A program made the position numbers and the translations under genes. The notes beneath the pieces are model-generated. The model did not search any database. It was not told the DNA's origin and saw only the letters and a list, made by a program, of their open reading frames with translations. DNA of 64,000 bases from Phyllostachys edulis (Eukaryota; Streptophyta; Magnoliopsida; Poales; Poaceae): contig CM070568.1 in assembly GCA_036346405.1 (NCBI GenBank), forward strand, positions 33,948,820 through 34,012,819, in the 5' to 3' direction. Numbering within the stretch: position 1 is the first letter of the stretch; every line of letters begins with the position of its first letter. Below, piece by piece: positions 11,744-23,200 of the stretch.

Positions 11744-14700
11744 TGTGAGAACTCAGGGTATTTAACTTGTAATACTTAACCATTAAGATGATTCAATCAT
11801 TACAAATCAAATATCACGGCTCTTGGCATATATGTACTTTCCAGAAGTGCAGTACATATACCCCATACAAAAATTATGCATCAATTCCATTCAACACATA
11901 GAATCCAAAGTACAACTAAACAAATCAAAAGACATACAATATAGAGTTATTACAAAAGGGGCCGACCGGCCAAATAGCAACTAAAGAGTCTTAAATAACA
12001 GCGGAAGCAAGGTGCCATAAGATGGCGATAAACAAAAGCCAAGTAGTGTGCCTTTAACCCGCAAGGTAACCAACCGGGCCACCAACCTAGTCGTCGAAAC
12101 CACTACACATCTCGCAAAAGTGGAACCCTTGGGGTTCAACTTCCTCCTCTGCAACAATTTGTTAAGCAAAGCAAATGAGTACAAAATGTACTCGCAAGAC
12201 CGACGTAGAGTAACAGCCTATATATATAGCTACATGCAAGCTTATTTAAGTGGAGGAGGCTCTAGACTCATTTTCAGCATAAAGCAAGTTTTCATTTGTA
12301 ATAATGTAATAGATTGGAAGCAGTTTTACAATCTGATTTTATTTGACAAAAACAACGGGATACAAGTAACAATAATAAGAAACATTCTGGAAGTGACTAA
12401 CCCAATAGCCACCACAACCAATAGCATGAATTCCCCATTCATACCACCCACATCAAGTTTTAATTAAATGTTATAGTCTAGTTCTTGCACGACCTTACCA
12501 AGCAAGTCCATAACCTAGGACGAGGCTATTCGAATAGTTTGAACCCTGCAGGGGTGTACCAATATACCCACATGTCATATCGCCTTTTTGCCTCCGGAAT
12601 AAGCACACTTCCTTTGGTATGCCGGCACGGCTAAGTCCTACGAGATATTTCCAATGGATGATGCTAATTAAGAGCCGCAACCCAACAAAGATAAATACAC
12701 ATTAGCCAGCTCAAGCTGATATGCTAATGTTCCCCTCATATCATAATAACATTTTTCTTTTAACACCACCAACCAGCTCATAATTAACACCCCCCAAAGT
12801 ACTTAGTCAAGAGAGGTCCCATATGTCTCTCATGTGGTTAGCACGCAAAAGCGCTTGGCTTAGTGACACAAGTAACTCGGTCCTTAAGAACTTAGGCACC
12901 ATTCCATTCACACCCAACAGATCACACCAACATCCATTGTGCCCAAGTCATGAAACAATTTTATTTTCAGTTTTTCACTTTACAAAATAACAAAGCACAA
13001 GGTGCTGAGCATAATGATAATAATAATTTTGTGTGATCAAGGTTATCGACTAAGTCGATAACCGCCCAATTCTACCAGTAGCTAAGCATTTCTAAGCATG
13101 ACACCGTAAAGACAATAAAAGAGCATAATTAAATCACCGGGCTCTAATTCACCAGCGATATTAATAACTTATGTTTTGTGGCAGGGGATAACAATTTAAG
13201 GGCAACCATGCAATAGGAATAGCTACCTCTAATCGGGAAAATAAACTTTGACACAAAAGCATGCATACATACAATTTGTAAACAAAGTATTAGACTTGAA
13301 AGTAATGGGACATTTATGATCAAACTACTTGCCTTGCTAGGGATTACTTTCTTACTGCAGAGGGTCACTCGCGCAATCAATAATTTCGTTGAAACTTAGT
13401 GAAAGAATCCAAAAGCACAATAAGAACGAATAACACCAAAAAGACCCAAAAATTCAAAGTCATCCAAAAATTATGAAAAATTCACAGAAGGTAGAGCATA
13501 ATTTTAGGTGAATTTAGCAATAAGAATCAATTGATTGGGATGTTCTATGTAAAAGTTATGACAGATTGAAGGTCAGTTTTCCAGAAAAATTCAACTAAAA
13601 TGCTACCGGTTACTGTTCATCCAAATTAATTGTTTTGGTGAAAATTTCTAGAGCAGTGGTGCACTTGAAATTTTTATAGTAGGCAGAGCACCACATGAGA
13701 TGAACAATGGAATTTGATTCACCTCATTTGGAGCTAAGATGAATTTTCTATGATTTTTCAAAGTTATGAAAGTAGTACACAAGTTACATGTAAAATAAGA
13801 TTTTCAGTAATAGTATCATGCTCACAACCTATTTTACAATAAACTACACTAACAGAGGATTCTAACAAAATTGAGTTTACTCTTTTTGGAGTTACAGAGA
13901 AATACTTATGCATTTTTGAAGTTAAGGCAATTTTTAATGCAACAATATTACTAAACCTAAAGTAATTTTGCCAAATGTGATTTTTGGAACAGTAACATAG
14001 TTCAATCCATTTTTATATTAAAGTACCTTTAAAAATGAAACTAACAGAATTTGAATCATCGATTTTGGAGCTAAAATGAATTACTTATGCAATTTTGAAG
14101 TTTAACTAATTTTCAGTTCATAAATAAAGCATTTCGGATTTTATAAAAGTATTAAGGACTTTTCTTACCGAGGCCTATGCTAGACAAGGCCTATGACAGG
14201 TGGGGTCTACTAAACAGTGACATTTTCATTTTTTACTTCCGATTTAAATTACTACTGACAGGTGGGTCCCATACGTCATACTCATGGTTCACAGAACAGT
14301 GCATATGGACCGACGGTCTACGGAACAGTGCACCGGTCCATAGACCACCTAGTAGTTTACTGTGCGCTAATGGCCTCGGGCCCACCTGGAAGTGATTCAA
14401 AGAAGAAGCTAATCATTTGCTTTCTGACCAAGATACGTCATTTATTCCTAATCATCATCATTAAATACTAATCAAGCCGCTAGAGTGACTTGTCGGGAAA
14501 TCCGACAATGGAGCTTCCGCTCCGCCCGCTTGCACGGCGGCTTGCCGGCGCGGCAGTGCACGGCCGCGGGGTCTAAGACCCGGGATGGGATCCTAATAGC
14601 CCAGCGCCTCTAATGGTTCCGGTGGAGGGCTCCACGGCTTCAGAAGGGCGCAAGACCGAGTAGGGCGGCGAGGCTGTGATACGGCAAAAGGGGAAACGAT

Positions 14701-16038
14701 GCCCCGATGAGTAAATCGTGCAAAACAACCGCTCTTAATCTACTAGAGGGTCCTAGGAAGCTCACTCGAGAGTTGGAGAGGTCGAAGGAACTCGGAGGTG
14801 ACTCGACGTCGATAATGGCCGCGGCGGCCGACAATGGAAAACTCTCTAAATTCGAGCATCCCTGAGATGCAAGCAGGAAATTGATAGAGGGATTTTCTTA
14901 GTTGTGCAATGAGGCTAGAGATGACGCGCAAGAGCAAGCTAGAACCTCACCGAAAAGACGAAAGGCACGATGATGCCTTCACGGGGCGCGCTCTGGAGAT
15001 GATGAAGACACGACGAAGAACCGAGAGCTACACGGCAAAGGAAAGGCTGGGGTTAGCTAAAATGGAAACGGCGAGAGGAGTAGATGCTGGGGGACAAGAC
15101 GGTGGGGGCTTTACTCAGGAGGAACGCCACTCGAAGCTTCCTCTCTCTCACCACCGAGAGGAGAAGTGAGCAACCGGAGGGAAGAGGGGTTTTGAGCGGG
15201 GAAGGGGACGGAGGAAGAGGCGGCGTTAAGCAGAGATGCACCTGGATAGGTGGAAGAGGGTGGTGGCTCACGGCGTGACCAGGCGAAGATGGAGGCGCCA
15301 GCAGCACGGCGCGCGCGGGCGCCTGCCTGCCTCGCCGCCAACGGAGGTAGGGATGGAATCGACAGCGCCCGGGCCAAGAGATACAACACGGCGCACGCGC
15401 GAGGTGGCTCGGTGCGATGGACTGGTCCTACCGGGACCGTTCGATGATGATCGGATGGCCAACGTTGGGTGCGGTTAGTTGGTCCGGCCGAGACGAGTAG
15501 CGTGGTCGGACTCGAGTCTGGGTTCAAGCCGGAGCAACAGTGCTGAGCCGAAGTTCAAACTGATCTGACCAATCTAGCAAAAGGTTTGACCGGGGTTCTA
15601 AAATTTAAAATAAATTTCTAAAAATTCTAAAATAAATCAAGGGATTTTCTGGGACAACCTAGTTTCCAAATAAAATTTGAAAACCTACTGTTCAATATTT
15701 ACTTTGTGTAATTTAAATTCCAACTTAAAATAGGTCTTTGACTTGTGTTTGAATTTTCTAGAGGTTGAATTTGGTTCCAAAAATTCGGGAAAAATTATAT
15801 TAATTCGTAATAATTATCTTAGTATTTGAATAAATTATTTCCAGAGGGTTATCACAATATTAGATTTGAAAGTTGTTAAGGACTATGCTTCCTCAAATGA
15901 AACATTGACCTTTGAAAATAGGAAATACTAGGGAAATATTTTCTAGAAAATTTCAATTGACATCATGAAGCATCAAAAGTTTTAATTTATCCTCATTTTA
16001 ATACATTTGAAACATACACCATTGTTTGGGATGTTACA
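11744..16038 (-). mobile_element. Large LTR-like element B1 (minus strand), TSD TGGAT
   Basis: Read on the minus strand it begins TGTAACATCCCAAAC at 16038 and ends CTGAGTTCTCACA at 11744. Perfect TGGAT duplications at 11739-11743 and 16039-16043 prove insertion into element A. At 4295 bp without coding capacity it resembles a solo LTR. B2 at 20562-25156 is the same family on the opposite strand; for example the GGAGCTAAAATGAATTA block at 14060-14100 matches 22640-22670 in reverse complement. A GC-rich segment at 14500-15550 yields many overlapping ORFs that I do not accept as genes. Confidence 0.82.
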
Positions 16039-16369
16039 TGGATGTATGTTACCACTCGTGTTTGCTGTGTGAACCAGCCATTGATCCTTGGGACTGGTTC
16101 GGATCACAGGAGGGTTAGGACTTCTGCAAGTCCCATGACCTCCTCGGGTTGGTCTCTAGACCTCCCAGTGTCAGTCGTGGCTCTTGGGAGGTCTCGAGCC
16201 TCAAGACCTCCTCGGTCCGGGCCTCGACCTCTAGGAGGTCCGGTTGGACCTCCTGGGAAGCCTGGGAGGACGGCCCAAGAGGTCCTTGGGACCTCTTGGG
16301 AGGTCCTGGTGGACTCCCAGAGAGGTCTTGGAGGACCTCTCGGGTGAGGCCCCTGGCCGGGTCATCACA

Positions 16370-16635
16370 GTTTAAAGACAATTACATGCTCAAGAATTGT
16401 TGGTTGTTGATAGATGATGCCACTTCTCAGTCGGAGTACCTGCGCATCCACGTCACTTTCTGAACATAACGACGTCCAATTACCTATCGACAACATCCAA
16501 GTAATTGGATGTCCTGACGCTTTCCTTGCATCCATACTTTTTAAACTTGCATGGGCTTAATGAGGTTGCCCGTGGCTACTGTCTCATCATTCTCATGCTG
16601 CATGGACGACTTCCTAAAGTTGTTTGGGGACTACG

Positions 16636-16723
<88 letters not shown>

Positions 16724-16775
16724 CCGGTTTTAATGGCACAAGCAGCCACTGCTTGGAGACTTTATAGAGAAGAGA
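16370..16775 (-). repeat. Right arm of the long inverted repeat
   Basis: Reverse complement of 8520-8943. Homology starts immediately after the TSD of element A (TTTAAAGACAATTACATGC) and runs past the TA microsatellite to GACTTTATAGAGAAGAG. Indels and a much longer TA tract separate the arms. Confidence 0.75.
16640..16719. repeat. (TA)n microsatellite, about 80 bp
   Basis: Uninterrupted TA dinucleotides within the right hairpin arm. The left arm has only about 25 bp (8575-8599) and the tandem copy about 18 bp (17015-17032), so this tract has expanded independently. A translated ORF with alternating I and Y residues is an artefact of it. Confidence 0.95.
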
Positions 16776-17316
16776 TTATGAATGGAATGGTAGGGGACTA
16801 TTAATATGAACTAATTATCAATTCGATTTCAGCATAAGGCTATTAACATCATTACATTACAGAGCAAGGGGACTATTAATATGAACTCTGACGCTTTCCT
16901 TGCATCCATACTTTTTAAACTTGCATGGGCTCAATGAGGTTGCCCGTGGCTACTGTCTCATCATTCTCATGCTGCATGGACGACCCCCCGAAAGTTGCTG
17001 GGGACTATGAACAATATATATATATATATATATGATGCCGGTTTTAATGGCACAAGCGACCACTTTGCTTGGAGACTTTATAGAGAAGAGATTATGAATG
17101 GAATGGTAGGGGACTATTAATATGAACTAATTATCAATTCGATTTCAGCATAAGGCTATTAACATCATTACATTACAGAGCAAGGGGACTATTAATATGA
17201 ACTAATCATCAATTCAATTTCAGCATAAGACTATTGACATCATTACATCACAGAGCAAGGGGACTATTAATATGAACTAATTATCAATTCAATTTCAGCA
17301 TAAGACTATTAACATC
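16776..17316 (+). repeat. Tandem duplication of hairpin arm plus 78-bp repeats
   Basis: Positions 16885-17180 repeat most of 16515-16870 (CTGACGCTTTCCTTGCATCC to CATTACAGAGCAAGGGG). A smaller unit of about 78 bp, with GGGGACTATTAATATGAACT and TTCAGCATAAG, is then iterated about three times to 17316. Nothing coding is seen. Confidence 0.8.
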
Positions 17317-17895
17317 ATTGAGCGGTTCAACAAAGAAGACAAAGAAGACCAAGGGTGTCCAAACCCACCACACGAGTAGTAGCCCTCGGCATCCATTACA
17401 GAGCACTAGCCATTTTCATCACAGAGCAAGGGGGTAGAGACAGAGAGGGAGTAAGGTAGGGTGATACCTCAAGATAAACAAGAACTACTGGCAAGCGACC
17501 CCACCACCAAAGACAACCCTCATCCATCTCCTTCACCTTGCATAAATCACACAAACATCAGGACACAACTTAAGGCTCAAGCATAAAAATCAAACTCAAC
17601 AAAAGACATTAAGCTAACAGATCTAGAGGAGAATAGAGGGAGGATGGGGAAAGCAAAGCCAGGGGGCCAGGGCCCGAGCACAGGAGGTCGAGCAGGAGAA
17701 CCAAGCCATGGCGGCGCAGGCGACACGCAGGGCCAAGCCCAGTGGCTTGGGTGGCGGTGTCACCGTAGTTGTGGCACGACCCTGAAACTGCACAAGACAC
17801 TACTATCGTACGAGTGTCTTGTGTAGTGCAGAGTGGTGTCACAACCGGTGGTGATGGCGATGGGGTCGGGCGGCGACGTCGAGGTGGGGAGGGGA
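17317..17895. other. Non-coding interior of the CACTA, with a short hairpin
   Basis: No convincing gene. A compact stem-loop occurs at about 17785-17825: CTGCACAAGACACT pairs with AGTGTCTTGTGTAG across roughly 11 bases. Short GC-rich ORFs at 17609-17842 are on both strands and show no family resemblance. Confidence 0.4.
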
Positions 17896-18029
17896 ACGGA
17901 CGAGAGTAAGTGCGCTAGGGAGTGACGAGTTAGGGCGGGAGCAAACCCTAGCGGCCGGGCTACGGACGAGAGTAAGTGCGCTGGGGAGTGATGAGTTAGG
18001 GCGGGCGCAAACCCTAGCGGCCGGGCTCC
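17896..18029 (+). repeat. Two tandem copies of a 66-bp unit
   Basis: ACGGACGAGAGTAAGTGCGC through CAAACCCTAGCGGCCGGGCT is repeated directly with few differences. The telomere-like CAAACCCTA core appears once per unit, but there is no telomeric array. Confidence 0.85.
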
Positions 18030-18039
18030 TACTAATAAA

Positions 18040-18150
18040 GAGACTTATCACAGACGGTTCTATTATGGAACCATCAGTGATAATTATCACAGACGGTTCC
18101 ATAATAGAACCGTCCGTGATATGTCCCATATCACGGAACCGTCTGTGAAA
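18040..18150. repeat. Internal block of CACTA subterminal motifs
   Basis: Four to five ATCACAGACGGTTC / GAACCGTCCGTGAT motifs in inverted pairs, about 1.3 kb inside the right end. Either a second CACTA terminus lay here or the subterminal array was duplicated inward. Confidence 0.6.
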
Positions 18151-18261
18151 TGATTTTTTCTCAAGTATATTTATCTTGTATATACACTTACATGACATAA
18201 AGAAATTACATGTTTATATGTCAATTTTGTCATTTAAATATTGTTGAAAATTTGCTTTAGC

Positions 18262-18311
18262 TACACACACACACATATGTGTGTGTGTGTATAGAGAGAG
18301 AGAGAGAGAGT
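18262..18311. repeat. Palindromic (CA)n/(TG)n with (GA)n
   Basis: CACACACACACATATGTGTG is a perfect CA/TG dyad followed by GA repeats; a simple-sequence tract. Confidence 0.9.
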
Positions 18312-18401
18312 AATAATTCAACATATAATTAATATTGTAACTTCACCTCCAAACTAGATTTTTTTTACATTTTGGAATTTTCAACATATAACAAAGTTTT
18401 T

Positions 18402-18938
18402 CTAGTGGCGGAGGTAGGCTGCTATCTCCGTCTTCAATACTTCGTAGGCGGCGGCGTCGGGGGCGGACGGTTCGTGATCGAACGAAGCCTGAAATGCGTC
18501 CACCCACTGACGCGCCCATTCGAGTGTCTCCCGAAGACCCTCGAACTGTTGAACCAAGAAGAATTGAGCCCATAGGCTCTCTTCCCTTGCTTGAGGGGTC
18601 TCGGCCTGGTCAACTCGATCGCCTGCCGCCTCGATTAAGTAGTCCAAGTGATGGCAAGCCTCCTGGAGACATGCAACGTCGTTTTGGAGGACCACGTCGA
18701 TGACGCGGTAAACTCGCCGAAAGTGGGAGATCACCCGGAAGACGCGGCGGAGGAGGATGTCAAGATGGCGGAAGGTGGCCGTCACCTGCTCCAGCAAATT
18801 CTCGGACAAAGGAGTGAAGACACTGTTGAAATAGTGTTCTTCCGCAGCACGGTTCAACGTATAGCGAGAGAGGTGCTCGTACAGTGCGGCCAGGTAGGCC
18901 ATCAATGCTGGCGATAAGGAAACAGAAGAGGCAGCCAT
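18402..18938 (-). CDS. Intact 178-aa ORF near CACTA right end, unknown function
   Basis: Uninterrupted minus-strand ORF starting MAASSVSLSPALMAYL. On its own strand a TATA-like TATATATAAAA lies within about 30 bases before the ATG, which is very close for a normal 5' leader. The product is predicted from composition to be mostly helical, rich in Ala, Glu, Arg, Leu and His, with no evident membrane segment or signal peptide and with coiled-coil-like stretches such as LLEQVTATFRHLDILLRRVF. It sits about 500 bp from the CACTA terminus and is one of the few long frames here without stops. It could be a small element-encoded accessory protein, a captured host exon, or a chance GC-rich ORF. I recognise no family. 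Confidence 0.4.
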   Translation of the reverse strand: MAASSVSLSPALMAYLAALYEHLSRYTLNRAAEEHYFNSVFTPLSENLLEQVTATFRHLDILLRRVFRVISHFRRVYRVIDVVLQNDVACLQEACHHLDYLIEAAGDRVDQAETPQAREESLWAQFFLVQQFEGLRETLEWARQWVDAFQASFDHEPSAPDAAAYEVLKTEIAAYLRH

Positions 18939-19142
18939 TTTTATTTTTTTATATATATAAGTACTGGATCATCTATATATGGGGATGATCATCTTCGATA
19001 GCGAATGATCCTTTTTATAAAACAAGAAATAAATTTGGAGCGTAAGATGAACAGACGCATCGGGGAGCTGAAGCGGATGCGATGAAGAGACACGTGCATC
19101 GGCGACGAAGAAACTCATCAGGCTTCAACTGGGAGCTGCAGC

Positions 19143-19430
19143 GATATTATCGCAGACGGTTATTGTTAAGACCGTCTGTGATTTTTCACAGACGGTTCTT
19201 TGTTGAAAACCGTCTGTGATATGTAGAATTATCACAGACGGTTATTAACAATAACCGTCTGTGATAATTCATAGACGGTTTTAGCTATGAACCGTCTGTG
19301 ATATTACCTCTTCACAAATGGTTTTTTAGCGTAACCAGTAACACAGACGGTCTCTAAACCAAAACCGTCTGTGATTGCATGTAATACAGATGGTTTTGGT
19401 CAACCGTCTGTGATGAGGCGTCCAGTATTA
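19143..19430. repeat. CACTA subterminal repeats, right end
   Basis: About a dozen TCACAGACGGTT or AACCGTCTGTGA motifs, mostly as facing pairs separated by 4-12 bases, so that each pair could form a small stem-loop. The array ends shortly before the terminal CCTTTTTGTAGTAGTG. Confidence 0.85.
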
Positions 19431-19447
19431 GCCTTTTTGTAGTAGTG

Positions 19448-20188
19448 GCAGTAGTACACCGTCACCAGACGCGGCAGCGGATAGTAGTACACCGTCACTG
19501 GATGTGGCAACAGTGCATGTGAAACACTATTTGATGATGCGGCGACGGTGCATGTGAAACACTATTTGACTATCCGCTGCTGCATCGCCAAATAGCATTT
19601 CACATGCACCGTCTATCGACTCACCGAGCCATCGAGGGATGCGAAGGGTATGCACCGCCCATCGACTCACCGAGCCACTAAGGGCTACGAAGGGTGACGA
19701 TGGCGACGGTTGACACCCATGTTTGAAGCTATGTGTGCTGTGTTGTGTCGTGATTTCATGTGAAAAAATATGTAGAATTTTTTTCTGGTACATGTGATAA
19801 TACATTTGAAGCTACGAATGCGATGTAAAAAACAAGAAAAAAATCCAAAGAAAAAAAATATATTTTTAAAGTTTTCAAATAGTATAAAAAATAATTTGTT
19901 AATCCATTTTTTGTCGTCCACTCATGCCTCTCGTAGAATCACGCCACCTCCGTGCCTCCCTGACACGGTTTCAAGCCGTCCGTGGCTCCAGGGCACAATA
20001 GTGCCCTCTACCGTGCCCCTGGGGGCCAGACTCGGCCTGATCCGTGCCCCAGGGGCCTAGATTTCACACGTGTCACATGGTGGGAAGTCCAGTCCCCTGG
20101 GGCATGGTGGAGGATGTCATTTTTAGCATTAATGTCGGGGGAGAGCCAAAATTGCTATTAGCATGATGAATAGTGTCATATGAGCAAA
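19448..20188 (-). repeat. Right arm of the long inverted-repeat element
   Basis: Reverse complement of 7669-8266, ending near TCATATGAGCAAAA. It contains an internal duplication around TCGACTCACCGAGCCA (twice between 19610 and 19680) and repeated AGTAGTACACCGTCAC motifs next to the CACTA end. No gene is supported. Confidence 0.7.
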
Positions 20189-20299
20189 AAAAACTCCACA
20201 AACCACAATAGCATACATGGTCCTCCTCAAACATGTAAGCAAGTGGGACCCACATTTACTAATTAGCTGATCTCATCACGGCAGGGGTAGCTGACCTCA

Positions 20300-23200
20300 G
20301 CAAAGATACATTGGGAGGGTAAACATCCGTCGGAGTGGAGGAGGTCAAACAGCGGTGACGTGAAGTAGAACAGTGCTAGGTGAAGCAGAGCGCCGATTGA
20401 GGGAGAAATAGATCTAGAAGAGCCGATAAAAAAAAATGACCACAGCTGGACTTTAGGGACTTTGAGACTTTTCTTAATTCATCTTTGCTTGAGATACAAT
20501 GTTATCCCTTTTATAGGATGACTTGACTTGAACCCTAAAAAATAATCTCTAATTTAAAGTTTGTAACATCCCCAAGTTAATTAATAATAATTAGTATGCA
20601 TCTTATCGGCATGCATGACATTTTAGAAATATTTGCATAAATTATTGCACTTGAAAAATCTCAAACAAAGTTTAAACATACAACTTAAATCTAAACTCCA
20701 AAAGAAATCAAGAACAAAAACTTATGATTATCTTCTGGAAACAATTTATTCAAATACTAGGATAATTATCATGAATAAATATAATTGTTCTCAAATTTTT
20801 GGAACTTAAATTGACCAAAAGAAAATTTAAACTCAAATCAATAACCTATCCCAAGTTTGAATTTAAATTATACAAATTAAATCATGAACAGTGGGTTTTC
20901 AAATTTTATTTGGGAACTAGGATGTCCCAGGAACACCTCTGAATTATTTCATCTTTTATAGAATTTTATTTCTATTTATAAAGCCTCTGTCAAATCTGTT
21001 GCATTTTGGTCAATTTGAAATCAAACTCAGGCTGGCACTGTTGCTCCGACCTGAGCCCGACTTTGTTCCGACCGGACCCGACCCATGGTGGCTTGACTCA
21101 ACCACCTAAACGCACTCAAATCCTGGCCGTCCTTTCAGGATCGAACGGCACCGCATTGAGCCCGACGCACCGCGTGGCCTAGCCCAGCTCGCACAGCCCA
21201 CGCCCGTTCACTTGTATCGCCGACAGTGGGCCCCCTCCGCGCCTGTGCTTCTTCAACCTCGGGCAGGACTCGTGCTCCACGTGGCCGCCGCTTGCTGCGC
21301 ACCCTGCCATTTCCGTCCATTGACGCTGTGAGCCACCGCGGCTGTTGACCACTCCGGAGCCTCCTCTGCTTGACGCCGCCTCGGTTACCGTCATCGCCCG
21401 AGGATAACACCTCCCGCACCCCCTCTCATTCTCTCATCTTTCCTCTCGGTGGCGAGGAAAGAGAGGTTCTCTCAAGCTCATCTCTCCGGTAAGCTCTGAC
21501 CGAGTGGTTCCTCCTTGCTCTTGGTTCATCCCCGTGTCCATTTTTGCTAATGCGAGCTCCTCTCATTGCTTGTAGATTCCGGAACGCTGCCATGCTCTCG
21601 GTAGCTCTAGACGCGCACCGAATGCCATCCCCACACCATTTTCCCATCTCCAGTGAGTATTGACCTCTCTTTTGCATGTCACTTTTTGCCTCTAGGTATT
21701 AGCATCTTTTCCCTCAATTTGTTGGTCGGATTGCTCACAGGAACACTTGAATTTGAAGTTTCCCCTATTTCGGCCGACAACACTGTTCTTCATCCATTTG
21801 TCGTCTCGATGAGCCATTTTTTGATTCCTTGCGTTTTCACCATCTACACCACCTCCTGGAGCTCATCCTACCTCCATTTTTCTGTCTTGTTGCTCAGGGA
21901 GCCCTCTCCTCGTGGAGCTTGTCACCGCCGCCGCCATTACCGGCGACCGCTTCTTCCCGAGCTTCACCGGCCTCCCTATCCCTCTGGTGAGCTTCACTAA
22001 GTCCCCTAATAGCTCTTGCATGCTTTACTTGGGTCAATGTATCCTCGGGTGGTCGCATGCACGTTAGCCGTAGGAGTGCCGCCGCTCGCCGACGGCTAGC
22101 CGCCGGTGTGGGCCGTCTCAGCAGCCGCCACTGCCACCTATAGATGCGCAAAGCTCCAAGGATTCCGTTCCGAGCTTTGGCCGGCGATGCCATGGCCGGG
22201 AACTCTGGCAAGGCTTGGAGCAAACCCGAGCTCAAGCGATTGTGCGTTGTCGGATTTTCCGACTGTACTGTAGCGCTGCAATTAGGATTAAAGGTGATGA
22301 TTAGTAATTAATACATGATCTTTGTCGGCAAATCATTGCTTAGCTGCTGAATTAATGTGTTAGGGTCATTGACAAGTGGGCCTGAAAACCTTAAGTGGGC
22401 TGTGCACGTAGACCGTGAGCTAGGTTCACAAGACCATGTCTATGACCATTGGGCCCCACCTGTCAGTATGCAAGTTGAATCGGAAGTTAAATGAAAATGG
22501 CACTGTTCAATAGGTCCCACCAGTCAGTGTCTAGGGCTAGCTCTGCCCCGGTACAAAAAGTACTAAACAAGTATAGAAATTCCGAAATGGTTTAATAACA
22601 CACTGAAAAATGCAATTAACTTCTAAATTGCATAACTAATTCATTTTAGCTCCAAAAACAGTGAAACCAATTTTGTTATTTTTAGTTTTACATAAAATTT
22701 ATTTTAAAATAGGGTCCAACCTTGTCCCTGTCACAGAAAATATAGTTACTGGAGATTGATCCAAAACCCAATTATTTATACCCTAGAAAATGCTTTTAAC
22801 TTTAAAAATTCATAACTATTTCATCTTAACTCCAAAATGAATGAAACTAGTTTTGGTAATTTTCATTTTAAGTGAAATTTATTTTAAAATAGGTTTCAAA
22901 CATGTCTCTGTAGCAGAGAATATAGTTTTGTAAAATGATCCATAACTCTATTATTTTTACAATAGAAAAAACCGATAACTTTAAAATGTATAACTAATTC
23001 ATAAAACTCCAAATGAGGTAAACTCAACTATTTTGGTCTTATTATAATATTACCTATTTATCTATGTAATAATTTGCCTCACCACCACTCTACAAATTTT
23101 GGCCAAATAATTAAATTACATGAATTAAGACATATTAAAAACTGAGATTCAAATCCTCATAACTCTCACATGCTAAATCCAAATGGAATGAATCTTCCAC

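Larger units (their letters stand above)
8944..16369 (+). mobile_element. Large LTR-like element A (probable solo LTR), TSD GTTTA
   Basis: Starts TGTAACACCTTG and ends GGGTCATCACA, with a perfect five-base duplication GTTTA at 8939-8943 and 16370-16374. After removing nested element B1 it is about 3.1 kb. It has no retroviral-type coding region, one TATA box and a promoter-like first part, so a solo LTR (or a short LARD-type element) of a large gypsy-type family is the best reading. AATAAAG near 11725 could serve as its polyadenylation signal. It shares the conserved block with ATTCGAATAGC and GTCATGGACAT with elements B1 and B2. Confidence 0.8.
8267..19447. mobile_element. CACTA (En/Spm) element with nested LTR elements
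   Basis: Begins CACTACTACAGAAAAGG at 8267 and ends with the complementary CCTTTTTGTAGTAGTG at 19447. Subterminal arrays of TCACAGACGGTT and AACCGTCTGTGA occupy both ends, as expected for CACTA transposase-binding regions. Three-base flanks are ACA and GCA, so the TSD is imperfect. Removing the LTR-like insertion 8944-16369 leaves about 3.7 kb. No recognisable CACTA transposase remains, so it is non-autonomous; it carries one intact 178-codon ORF on the minus strand and a long inverted repeat. Confidence 0.85.

Noticed and set aside
14640..15527. Many overlapping GC-rich ORFs on both strands
   Set aside because: Within LTR-like element B1; overlapping frames of similar length in several registers indicate composition rather than coding.
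16505..16804. 99-aa plus-strand ORF with alternating Ile-Tyr
   Set aside because: Produced entirely by the TA microsatellite within the inverted-repeat arm.
17896..18029. CAAACCCTA motifs considered as interstitial telomere
   Set aside because: Only one telomere-like heptamer per 66-bp unit, no tandem TTTAGGG array.
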